A DNA stretch of 7,599 bases from Campylobacter sp. (GTDB lineage: Bacteria > Campylobacterota > Campylobacteria > Campylobacterales > Campylobacteraceae): assembly GCA_017940085.1 (NCBI GenBank), contig JAGAZK010000050.1, forward strand, positions 1 to 7,599. Direction: 5' to 3'. The notes below the pieces were generated by a model. The model did no database searches. It saw only the letters and a list, made by a program, of their open reading frames with translations, and had not been told where the DNA came from. Both the position numbers and the translations under genes were made by a program. Shown in pieces: positions 1-6,572 of this stretch (its first letter is position 1; each line of letters opens with the position of its first letter).

Positions 1-869
1 ATATCGTAAGCTTTGTCTTTCTCGCCCAAAGTCGCATACAAATCCATCAAAGCTTTATTGTTAAATCCATACTCTTCTAAAAGCTGCTTAGCTCCATAAT
101 AATCTTTTTTGTATATAAATACTCCAAGCGCACTTTGAAGATAAATTGTTTCGCTATAAATTTTATATAAATCAATATAAAGTTCAACTATTTTTGTAAA
201 ATTTTCTTCTTTTGAATAAAGATTTATCAAAGATAGGCAAACGCTTTGTGTGCAGCCATTTTCTTCTTTCCAATTTATCAAATAATTTTTAGCATCATCA
301 TTACGACCAAGCTTGCTCAAAACATCTACCATTTTGAGTAAATTATCTTCATTTTGCTCTAAATCATAAGCCTTTTCAAATTCTTTCAATGCTGCATTTA
401 AATCATTTTCTATCACATAAATAGTGCCGATAATATTATGATTTGATGAATTATTTGAATCATAATTTAATAATTTTTGGCTTATTTTTTTAGCTGGTGC
501 GATTTGCCCATTCATCAAATAATATCCAATATTAATTCGCATAAAATCTTCATCATCTGAAAGTGCTTTTTGGGACGATTTTATGTAATCTGAAAGCCTG
601 TCGTTTTTGGTAACAAATGCGATTTCTATGGCTTTTTTGAGATAAGTTTTGTTTTTTGTTTTTTTATAGAGTTGATCAAAGCCGTCTAGTGCTCCATTTG
701 CATCGCCATAATGCAAAGCAAATAATGATTGCAAAATCAAATAATCATCACTTTGCCTTTCTTCTTTGAGCGTGGCATTAAAATCAAATTTATTTTGTTT
801 TTGGGGCGAATTTACACAAGCTGTGAAAAACACCAAAACCAATATCAACAACGCATTACGCCAATACAT
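1..869 (-). CDS. TPR-containing lipoprotein, 3' end cut by window edge
   Basis: The reading frame opens with ATG at 869 and stays open to the window edge, giving 289 residues with the C-terminus missing. Residues 1-17 form a signal peptide with a hydrophobic core (LLILVLVFF), followed by the lipobox-like FFTAC with the lipidated cysteine at C18. The residue after it is Val, not Asp, so by the E. coli Lol rule it would go to the outer membrane (inference). The mature part is helical. A clear tetratricopeptide repeat lies near residues 141-175, with a weaker one at 176-199. TPRs are protein-docking scaffolds, and the partner is unknown. Three sequons for Campylobacter-type N-glycosylation (D/E-X-N-X-S/T) occur at 29-33, 137-141 and 221-225. 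The start overlaps the 3' end of the YkgJ-like gene by 25 bases, which suggests translational coupling. From memory it resembles C. jejuni Cj0497, a putative lipoprotein. The lipoprotein call is firm, the function is not. Confidence 0.85.
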   Translation of the reverse strand, partial: MYWRNALLILVLVFFTACVNSPQKQNKFDFNATLKEERQSDDYLILQSLFALHYGDANGALDGFDQLYKKTKNKTYLKKAIEIAFVTKNDRLSDYIKSSQKALSDDEDFMRINIGYYLMNGQIAPAKKISQKLLNYDSNNSSNHNIIGTIYVIENDLNAALKEFEKAYDLEQNEDNLLKMVDVLSKLGRNDDAKNYLINWKEENGCTQSVCLSLINLYSKEENFTKIVELYIDLYKIYSETIYLQSALGVFIYKKDYYGAKQLLEEYGFNNKALMDLYATLGEKDKAYD

Positions 870-1207
870 TCTTTTTCTAATTCCTCATAATTTTCTTTAA
901 AATAATCCCAAAATGGGAAACTCTTGCACTGATTTGGACGAGCCTCATAAACACTGCAATTTTTTTTAATCTCATCAAAAAAAATACAAGCAAGTTCGTC
1001 ATTATACTCTTTTTCTTTTAAACTAATTCTAACGCCGATTTTTTGTGTGTAAATTTCTTTGAATTTTTGGATATTAATTCCTAAAAATTCAGCTAAATTT
1101 TTAATCTCATCTGGAGTTAGCCAAATAAAACCACTCTCTCCAATACAACACTTGCCACCGCAAATTTCGCATTTGAAACTATCAAATTTAAAATCAAATT
1201 TATTCAT
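845..1207 (-). CDS. YkgJ-family cysteine cluster protein (putative Zn/Fe-chelating)
   Basis: This is a small cytoplasmic protein of 120 residues from the ATG at 1207. An alternative GTG at 1216 would add MSI in front. I prefer the ATG because it gives MNKFDF, and it overlaps the preceding methyltransferase stop by 8 bases. The N-terminal CEICGGKCC motif (C-x2-C-x3-C-C) falls about 13 residues from the ATG. It is followed by GFIWLTPDEI and later by conserved cysteines in ACIFF, KNCSVYEARPNQC and ECIG. This pattern defines the family formerly called UPF0153/YkgJ (CxxCxxCC domain, PF03692), predicted to chelate zinc or iron; no enzymatic activity is established. It sits between a tRNA methyltransferase and a TPR lipoprotein, and the methyltransferase pairing is also seen in C. 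jejuni (Cj0495/Cj0496, from memory). The family call is secure; the biological role is unknown. Confidence 0.88.
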   Translation of the reverse strand: MNKFDFKFDSFKCEICGGKCCIGESGFIWLTPDEIKNLAEFLGINIQKFKEIYTQKIGVRISLKEKEYNDELACIFFDEIKKNCSVYEARPNQCKSFPFWDYFKENYEELEKECIGVMRC

Positions 1208-1892
1208 AATTGACACTTTTTGTGTTTGCGATTTTAAATACTTTTTTGGCTTTTTTACTAAATTTTTTCTTTTTCATCACAATCAAATCTGGCAAAATCT
1301 CGCACAATGATTTTGAGCTTTTTTTAGCTTCAAATAATGCTAATTTAGCGATTTTTGACTTTTTTGGATAAATAAATTTAAGTTTTGTGAGTTTAAATTT
1401 GTATTCACCCAAAACTTGCAAAACCATATCTAAAAATCTTGGATCATAGCAAAAATACAGCACTCCTTTTGGCTTTATCAAAGAATTTGCACTTTTGCAA
1501 AAATTATTAAATTCTAAATTGTGAGCTGATCTGCTTATATTTTTGTGCAAATCAGAACTGCTTGATCCCATTTCATAAAAAGGTGGATTTGATACGATAA
1601 AATCAAATTTTTGCTCACATTTAAAATTAACAAAATCATCGCAAATCGTTTTAATATCTAAATTATTTTTTTTGGCATTGAGTGCGGTTATTTCGCAGTT
1701 TAGTGGCTGTATATCAAGAGCTGTGAGATTGATTTTAGGAAAATCTCTTTTTAACAAAAGTCCTACTACTCCACAACCGCAACCCACATCTAAAACTTCG
1801 CCATTTAAGCGAGATTGTTTTTTGATAAAATAATACAAAAATAAAGAATCGCTATTGTAGCGATAACCGGTTTTTGGCTGAAGTAGTGTCAT
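1200..1892 (-). CDS. trmN6: tRNA1(Val) (adenine(37)-N6)-methyltransferase family, TrmN6-like
   Basis: This is a 230-residue SAM-dependent Rossmann methyltransferase. The N-terminus has the family signature QPKTGYRYNSDSLFL (5-19). The SAM-binding glycine loop DVGCGCG follows at 35-41, an acidic ribose contact is at D60, and the catalytic NPPF motif is at 102-105. NPPF is typical of enzymes that methylate exocyclic amino groups of adenine or glutamine. With the QPK..YR.. start it points to the YfiC/TrmN6 group, which modifies A37 of tRNA1(Val). The C-terminus is lysine-rich (from about residue 207), plausible for RNA contact. The ATG lies in an ATGA overlap with the stop of the upstream lipoprotein gene. 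No convincing Shine-Dalgarno sequence precedes it, so translation is probably coupled. The methyltransferase class is certain; the exact tRNA substrate is inferred from family membership. Confidence 0.85.
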   Translation of the reverse strand: MTLLQPKTGYRYNSDSLFLYYFIKKQSRLNGEVLDVGCGCGVVGLLLKRDFPKINLTALDIQPLNCEITALNAKKNNLDIKTICDDFVNFKCEQKFDFIVSNPPFYEMGSSSSDLHKNISRSAHNLEFNNFCKSANSLIKPKGVLYFCYDPRFLDMVLQVLGEYKFKLTKLKFIYPKKSKIAKLALFEAKKSSKSLCEILPDLIVMKKKKFSKKAKKVFKIANTKSVNYE

Positions 1893-3373
1893 TTGGTGTC
1901 TTTTGTGATATTTTTTTGATATGAATTTATCATTGTTTCATAATATTTTTTTTGCTCATCTAGCTCGGTTTGTTTTTTTGAATTGATTTTTTGAATTTCA
2001 TCTTTGTGAGTAGCGTTTTGCTTGATGATTTGCTCTTTTAGATTAAAAATCTCAGCATTTAAATTTGTAATTTTTTCTTCTAAAATTTCATAATTTTTTA
2101 TGGTTTTATTATCTGGATTTTTTAATTTATTAAGCTCTAAATTTGCTAAATTTAAAGCATTTTGGCTGTTTTTAAGATCTGAGTTTAATTTATTGATTTC
2201 ATCTTGAAATTTAGTTTTTGTGGCGTTATTTTCGATATTTATAGCTCTTTTTTTAAAATCATCTAAAGCTTTGGCAAAATTAGCATTTTTGGTTTTTATT
2301 TCATTGTCAAATTCGCTTTTTAATGCAAGAATTTTGCCATTTAATTCAGCAATTGTTTGGTTTTGTTCAAGGATTTGTTTTTTGTAAATCTCTTCAAGAT
2401 GAGCAAATTTTTTCTTATCAATATCTTTTTGTGTATTTTTGGCATTTTGTATGTCTGAATTATCTGTATTTTGCACCTTTAGGAGTGCTGAAATTTGTGA
2501 TTTTAGCTCACTGATTTGCTGATTTTTTTCATCAATATTTTGTTGATTTTGTTTTTTGAGCAAATTTAATTCTTGTTCAAATTTAGAAATAGTGCTTGAG
2601 TTTTGGTTTTGGATATTTACAATTTCATTTGTGTGAGATACCAAAAGATCGCTTATTTGCTTGTCTTTTTGGTAAATTTCATTTCTTAAATCTGCATTTT
2701 GGGTGTCTTTGTTTTGAATTTGTTTATTGAGATCTACATAAATGCTATTTAGGTTGTTTTTAAGCGTCTGGACTTGAAATTTCAAAAGCTTATTTTCTTC
2801 ACTAATTGGAGCAAATTTAGCTCTTTCACTTTTAATCATTTGAGCAATTTCTGATTGGCTTGAAATATCGCTAGATTCGAGTAAATCTATTTTGTTTTGC
2901 AAATCAACGATTTGTTGTTCGTATAAATTTACATTTTGGACATTGTTTTTTTCAAGCTCACTAATTCTTTCGTTTTGCTCAGATATTTTGTCTTTTAATT
3001 CATCTTGGATTTTTTTAAAATCGCCTAAATTGTCTGTATTTTTGTCTAAATTTGACATATTTTCAAGATTTTTGATTTTGTATAATAATTCTAAATTTTT
3101 GTTTGTAAGCTCGACATTATCGGCAAAAAGCTGTTGAGAAGTGGCTCTTAGATTTAATATTTTGTCTTTTAATTCTTCTTCATCGCCTGATATTGGCTCT
3201 GCGTTAATATCAATCTCATTTGAGCTTACGGAAATATACTTACTAAAATGCTCTAAATCGCTTTTTAAGATATATTTTTCTTGCTCGTTTTTAGGCAAAT
3301 TTTCAAATTTTAAGCCGTCATTTTGACAAGCGACAAAAAATAGTGCAAAAAATATTATATAAAATAATTTCAC
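1889..3373 (-). CDS. Long coiled-coil lipoprotein of unknown function
   Basis: This 494-residue protein starts at GTG 3373. The start is fixed by the signal peptide it gives: MKLFYIIFFALFFVAC, with a lipobox-like end and lipidated C16. C16 is the only cysteine. Residue +2 is Gln, so outer-membrane sorting is predicted by the E. coli rule. After a short acidic linker, residues about 65-490 are almost entirely heptad-like helix, rich in Lys, Glu, Asn, Gln and Leu/Ile. There are only a few breaks (near P189, P420 and the Asn/Asp-rich stretch 300-315). No catalytic or known binding domain is visible. Two N-glycosylation sequons occur at 336-340 (EQNQT) and 381-385 (ENNAT). The GTG shares one base with the TAG of the upstream flavoprotein gene (TAGTG), and the stop overlaps trmN6. 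A fully extended coil of this length would far exceed the usual periplasm width, so it may fold back, form bundles, or lie on the surface. I do not recognise a named family. Confidence 0.85.
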   Translation of the reverse strand: MKLFYIIFFALFFVACQNDGLKFENLPKNEQEKYILKSDLEHFSKYISVSSNEIDINAEPISGDEEELKDKILNLRATSQQLFADNVELTNKNLELLYKIKNLENMSNLDKNTDNLGDFKKIQDELKDKISEQNERISELEKNNVQNVNLYEQQIVDLQNKIDLLESSDISSQSEIAQMIKSERAKFAPISEENKLLKFQVQTLKNNLNSIYVDLNKQIQNKDTQNADLRNEIYQKDKQISDLLVSHTNEIVNIQNQNSSTISKFEQELNLLKKQNQQNIDEKNQQISELKSQISALLKVQNTDNSDIQNAKNTQKDIDKKKFAHLEEIYKKQILEQNQTIAELNGKILALKSEFDNEIKTKNANFAKALDDFKKRAINIENNATKTKFQDEINKLNSDLKNSQNALNLANLELNKLKNPDNKTIKNYEILEEKITNLNAEIFNLKEQIIKQNATHKDEIQKINSKKQTELDEQKKYYETMINSYQKNITKDTK

Positions 3374-4320
3374 TATTTTTCGCTTATGAAGCTAATTACT
3401 TGATGAGCGTCGTTGATAGCTACGACTATTGAGCCACCTTTTTTACTAGCAATATCGCCACCTATAAAAAGACCTGGAATATTGCTTTGTAAGTGCTCGT
3501 CTAAATTTACGCTTCCATCTTTCATCTCAACACCGCATTTTTCCAAAAAATCAACCGGAGTCGAGCCACCAATAGCATAAATCACTCTATCATAAATTTC
3601 ACTACTTCCATTTGTAAAATTTACTTTCACGCTGCCATTTTCATCGTCCAAACTATCAATATCAAAGCCCATTTTTAATTCTAACTTGCCTTCTTTTTGG
3701 CTTTCATATACTTGTTTTTCGTTTGTTTCGTTTAATCGAGTAAATTTGTCTTTTCTATAACAAAGCGTTACTGTGTTGTATTTGCCAAGCTCTACTGCAT
3801 ATTCAGCGGCCGAATTTCCACCACCTACAACTAAAATTTTCTCATTTTCATTGCAAGAATTTAGATTGAAATTTACTTTTGCATTAATCGAAGCTGGTAT
3901 TTTGTAGCTAGGTTTGTTTGGTCTGCCCATAATGCCTATGCCGATCAAAACATATTTTGATTGAAACTCGCCTTTTGAAGTATAAACAGTAAAAAATTCT
4001 CCAGTTTTTTTAGCACTTTCTACTTCTGTATTAAACAAAGCATCAATTTTACCGCTTTCTAACAAAGCATCAAAATAATTCAAAGTAGTTTCTTTTGTGC
4101 CATCAAAAAACACAACACTTCCTTTTGTTTGGCTATCAAGTCCTTTGTATTCTTTATCTACTCTCTTGCCATCTTTATAAAATTTGCGTATAGTTTGAGA
4201 GTGATTTTCACCTTTTTCAAGCAACAAAATATCATTAATGCCCTCTCTTTTAGCCTCCACAATAGAAGCTATACCAAATGGACCGCCACCTATGACGATA
4301 ATATCGTAAATCTTACTCAT
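3373..4320 (-). CDS. FAD/NAD(P)-dependent oxidoreductase, YpdA / thioredoxin-reductase-like
   Basis: This is a complete 315-residue flavoprotein. An N-terminal FAD-binding Rossmann fold carries GGGPFG (11-16), and a second NAD(P)H-binding fold carries VVGGGNSAAEY (164-174). The segment YAIGG (248-252) and the C-terminal IPGLFIGGDIA (281-291), which closes the FAD site, complete the thioredoxin-reductase-like layout. The redox CxxC of true thioredoxin reductase is absent: the only cysteines are C156, C187 and C262. In S. aureus YpdA the motif reads GGGPCG and that cysteine is reported as active (from memory); here it is Phe15, so Cys-based disulfide reduction by that route is unlikely. From memory it corresponds to C. 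jejuni Cj0559, also divergent from proA. The ATG is preceded by GGAGA four bases upstream. It is the first gene of a five-gene overlapping chain. The electron acceptor is unknown. Confidence 0.88.
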   Translation of the reverse strand: MSKIYDIIVIGGGPFGIASIVEAKREGINDILLLEKGENHSQTIRKFYKDGKRVDKEYKGLDSQTKGSVVFFDGTKETTLNYFDALLESGKIDALFNTEVESAKKTGEFFTVYTSKGEFQSKYVLIGIGIMGRPNKPSYKIPASINAKVNFNLNSCNENEKILVVGGGNSAAEYAVELGKYNTVTLCYRKDKFTRLNETNEKQVYESQKEGKLELKMGFDIDSLDDENGSVKVNFTNGSSEIYDRVIYAIGGSTPVDFLEKCGVEMKDGSVNLDEHLQSNIPGLFIGGDIASKKGGSIVVAINDAHQVISFISEK

Positions 4321-4324
4321 ATTG

Positions 4325-4329
4325 TCTCC
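4325..4329 (-). promoter_or_regulatory. Ribosome binding site of the flavoprotein gene
   Basis: On the minus strand GGAGA lies four bases before the ATG at 4320. It is the only strong Shine-Dalgarno sequence in the five-gene chain. The downstream genes have weak or no ribosome binding sites and overlap one another, so this site probably sets much of the translation entry for the operon (inference). Confidence 0.7.
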
Positions 4330-4395
4330 ATTATTAAATTTAAAGCATTTTAGTCGTAAAATTTACCAAAATTTTCTTGAAAAATAGGTAAAAAT
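4330..4395. promoter_or_regulatory. Divergent promoter region between the flavoprotein gene and proA
   Basis: Only 75 bases separate the two divergent start codons, so both promoters must lie here or within the opposing gene. Candidate extended AT-rich -10 boxes are TAAAAT at about 4357-4362 for proA (plus) and TAAAAT at about 4352-4347 for the flavoprotein operon (minus). Both leave leaders of roughly 20-30 bases. No clear -35 box is visible, as is usual for Campylobacter sigma-70 promoters. The proA start has only a weak TAGG-type ribosome binding site. I see no convincing operator palindrome. Exact positions are inference. Confidence 0.4.
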
Positions 4396-5610
4396 ATGGA
4401 ATCACTAAAAAATCTAAGAAATTCGTCTATTTTAAACTTAAACGCAACTACTAGATGCGATCTAATCATAAAAATAGCACAAAAAATTTCCCAAAACTCA
4501 AATAAAATTATAAAAGCAAATTTGCTTGATTTAGAACAAAATGCAAATTTAAGCTCATCTATCAAAGATAGGCTTTTGCTCGATGAAAAACGAATAAATT
4601 CACTATCCCAAAGCCTAGAAGAAATAGCAAATTTACCAGAAGTTTTAGGCATAGTCCATAAGGGTTGGATTGCAAAAAGCGGTATAAAAATACAAAAAAT
4701 CAGTGTCCCAATCGGAAACATCGCTGTCATTTACGAATCTCGTCCAAATATTACAGCAGAAATCGCCGCACTTTGTATAAAAAGTGGCAATGCTTGTGCC
4801 TTAAAAGGCGGAAAAGAAGCTAAAAATACAAATTTGGCTATCATGAAATGTATAAAAGATGCATTTAGAGAATTTAATATAAACTGCGATTGTATCGTGT
4901 ATCTAGATATTTCGCGAGATGAAATAGTAAATTTAGTCAAAATGGACAAATATTTGGATTTAATCGTGCCAAGAGGTGGGTCAAATTTGATTAAATTTGT
5001 TTGCGAAAATGCGACAGTTCCTGTGCTTAAACACGATAAAGGAATTTGTCATATTTTTGTGGATAAAGATGCTGATTTAAACAAGGCTTTAGATATTTGT
5101 ATAAATGCCAAATGCTCACGCCCAAGCACTTGCAACACAGCTGAGACAATTTTAATTCACAAAAATATCGCTAAAGAATTTTTGCCAAATTTAAAAGCTG
5201 GGCTTGATAAATTTAATACTCAAATTTTTGGCTGTGAAAATACGGCTAAATTTATTCCTTGCGAAATTGCAAATGATGAAAATTTCGCTACTGAATATTT
5301 AGATTATAAACTAAATATCAAAATTGTGGCAGATTTAGACGAAGCAATTTGGCATATTGGTAAATTTGGTTCTGGTCATAGCGAAGCTGTGGTTAGCGAA
5401 AACTACAGCGTTTGTGAGAAATTTTTGAGCCAAATTGATAGCTCTTGTGTATTTGCAAATACTAGCACAAGATTTAATGATGGCGGAGAGTTTGGATTTG
5501 GTGCAGAAATCGGTATAAGCACAAATAAACTTCACGCTAGAGGTCCAGTTGGATTAGCTGAGCTTACTACATACAAATACATTATTCGCGGAAACGGACA
5601 AATTCGCTAG
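4396..5610 (+). CDS. proA: Gamma-glutamyl phosphate reductase (glutamate-5-semialdehyde dehydrogenase)
   Basis: This complete 404-residue cytoplasmic enzyme catalyses the second step of proline synthesis, the NADPH-dependent reduction of gamma-glutamyl phosphate to glutamate-5-semialdehyde (EC 1.2.1.41). The ProA hallmarks are all present. VIYESRPNIT lies at 111-120, and LKGGKEA, part of the nucleotide-binding region, at 136-142. IVPRGGSNLI is at 190-199. The catalytic cysteine is C246 in the motif RPSTCNTAET. The closing signature NTSTRFNDGGEFGFGAEIGI runs from about 355 to 374, followed by KLHARGPVGL. The length is close to that of E. coli ProA. It stands alone on the plus strand, divergent from the flavoprotein operon and convergent with the genes downstream. 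proB, which makes the substrate, is not in the window. No lesions are seen. Confidence 0.97.
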   Translation: MESLKNLRNSSILNLNATTRCDLIIKIAQKISQNSNKIIKANLLDLEQNANLSSSIKDRLLLDEKRINSLSQSLEEIANLPEVLGIVHKGWIAKSGIKIQKISVPIGNIAVIYESRPNITAEIAALCIKSGNACALKGGKEAKNTNLAIMKCIKDAFREFNINCDCIVYLDISRDEIVNLVKMDKYLDLIVPRGGSNLIKFVCENATVPVLKHDKGICHIFVDKDADLNKALDICINAKCSRPSTCNTAETILIHKNIAKEFLPNLKAGLDKFNTQIFGCENTAKFIPCEIANDENFATEYLDYKLNIKIVADLDEAIWHIGKFGSGHSEAVVSENYSVCEKFLSQIDSSCVFANTSTRFNDGGEFGFGAEIGISTNKLHARGPVGLAELTTYKYIIRGNGQIR

Positions 5611-5625
5611 ATTTGGTTAAATTTA

Positions 5626-5805
5626 TTAACAATACACTTTAATTGCAGACATTTGACAAGATTTTTCACACTATTTGGAATCGATACATTTTCCATTTTG
5701 CAAACTTTTTACTGAAGCAACATTATCTTTTATTTCCAAAATACTTACTGGACAATTATCTATACATTTTTTGCAACCAGTGCAAGTTGAGCTGCTAATT
5801 ATTAT
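5626..5805 (-). pseudogene. Degraded two-[4Fe-4S] ferredoxin
   Basis: One minus-strand frame reads as a small ferredoxin. STCTGCKKCIDNCPVSILEI carries an intact first cluster motif C-x2-C-x2-C-x3-C-P (first cysteine at 5784-5782). About 21 residues later the second motif reads C-I-D-S-K-stop-C-E-K-S-C-Q, ending with IKVYC and TAA at 5626. Three lesions are visible. The second cysteine of the second motif is Ser (TCC, 5679-5677). An amber TAG (5673-5671) interrupts the same motif. No ATG, GTG or TTG exists between the upstream in-frame stop (5832-5830) and the first cluster. The given 5' end is the ATA at 5805, chosen only because a start could have been there. The final Pro of the second motif is also Gln. 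The frame is otherwise uninterrupted, which suggests fairly recent decay. It follows the MORN gene on the same strand and converges on proA. Its original partner enzyme is unknown. Confidence 0.8.
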
Positions 5806-5815
5806 AAGTTTAAAA

Positions 5816-6559
5816 TCAGAAGTTTTCTCTTAAATCAATAAATTCTTCTAAATTTCCATTTTCATCGTATTGTCTAAAAAAGCTCAAATTTCCATCTTTT
5901 ACAATACTTTCAAACCAAATTTGACCATTTTTGTGATATTTTGTCTGATTTTTTTTGTCAAATTTAGCATGGGCAATCTTTGAGATGTCTATTAATTTCA
6001 TTAAAGAGCCGTTTTTATCATATTGTTTTAAAAAAATTGGCTCACCTTTGTCAAATTTGACATCTAATTTAAGTTGCCCATTTTGGTGATATTGGGTTAA
6101 ATAAACAAATTTATCCATATTTAGCTCACATTCACCCGCTTTTAAGCCGTCTTCATACCAAAATAAAGCTTTGCCATGCAATTTTCCATCTAGCAAAATA
6201 GCTTTATATTTTAAATTTCCATTTTTATAAAAACCGATAAAATCACCATTTGGGATATTGTTTTTAAATTGAATAATTTTTTTGCTTTGTCCATTTGGAT
6301 AAAAAATAGTATGATTTCCTTCCCTAAGTCCATTTTTTATATTGTATTCAAGAGCAATTTTACCTGTATTTTTGTGAAATTGCTGTATTTTGCCATTAAA
6401 TTTAGAAAATCTCTCATAAACTACTTTTTTAAAAATGAAAATTTTTGTGCGATTTTCGTTTTCGTCTATACCATAAATACTGTTTTTATCAATATAAAAA
6501 ACGATACAAAATACAACTAAAGCAAAAAATAAAGCAAAAATCTTAAAAATTAATCTCAA
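5816..6559 (-). CDS. Membrane-anchored MORN-repeat protein (YwqK-like)
   Basis: This 247-residue protein starts at TTG 6559, chosen because AAAGG lies six bases upstream and because the frame then opens with a membrane anchor. Residues 1-6 are basic and 7-23 are a hydrophobic helix, giving an N-in topology with the body in the periplasm. From about residue 60 there are some eight repeats of the MORN_2 type, with cores such as YPNGQ (87), YKNGN (111), YHQNGQ (157), YDKNG (180), YHKNGQ (208) and YDENGN (231). They are spaced roughly 22-28 residues apart. Many database entries label such proteins 'toxin-antitoxin system YwqK family antitoxin', but no toxin gene is next to it. Two N-glycosylation sequons occur at 80-84 and 181-185. 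It sits between the oor operon terminator hairpin and the ferredoxin remnant. The function is unknown; a cell-envelope scaffold or binding role is a guess. Confidence 0.82.
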   Translation of the reverse strand: MRLIFKIFALFFALVVFCIVFYIDKNSIYGIDENENRTKIFIFKKVVYERFSKFNGKIQQFHKNTGKIALEYNIKNGLREGNHTIFYPNGQSKKIIQFKNNIPNGDFIGFYKNGNLKYKAILLDGKLHGKALFWYEDGLKAGECELNMDKFVYLTQYHQNGQLKLDVKFDKGEPIFLKQYDKNGSLMKLIDISKIAHAKFDKKNQTKYHKNGQIWFESIVKDGNLSFFRQYDENGNLEEFIDLRENF

Positions 6560-6565
6560 AACAAA

Positions 6566-6570
6566 CCTTT
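6566..6570 (-). promoter_or_regulatory. Ribosome binding site deciding the TTG start of the MORN gene
   Basis: AAAGG on the minus strand lies six bases before TTG 6559, the normal spacing. No ATG or GTG occurs before the membrane helix, so this site supports the rare TTG start. It begins only two bases after the foot of the hairpin at 6573-6598, so a transcript reading through from oorC would have the hairpin next to the ribosome landing site. Confidence 0.65.
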
Positions 6571-6572
6571 GA

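Noticed and set aside
905..917. Perfect palindrome TCCCA-AAA-TGGGA
   Set aside because: It lies within the coding sequence of the YkgJ-like gene, is short, and has no promoter context to make it an operator.
4350..4730. A 126-codon open frame antisense to the start of proA
   Set aside because: It lies opposite a well-conserved proA, has no recognisable domain, and its composition is what the reverse of an AT-rich gene gives by chance.
5616..5630. Inverted repeat GTTAA-N5-TTAAC just after proA as a terminator
   Set aside because: The stem is only five bases, almost all A-T, with no T-run after it. It is too weak to call.
5816..6559. The MORN gene as half of a toxin-antitoxin pair
   Set aside because: No toxin-like ORF is adjacent on either strand. 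The neighbours are a ferredoxin remnant and the oor operon.
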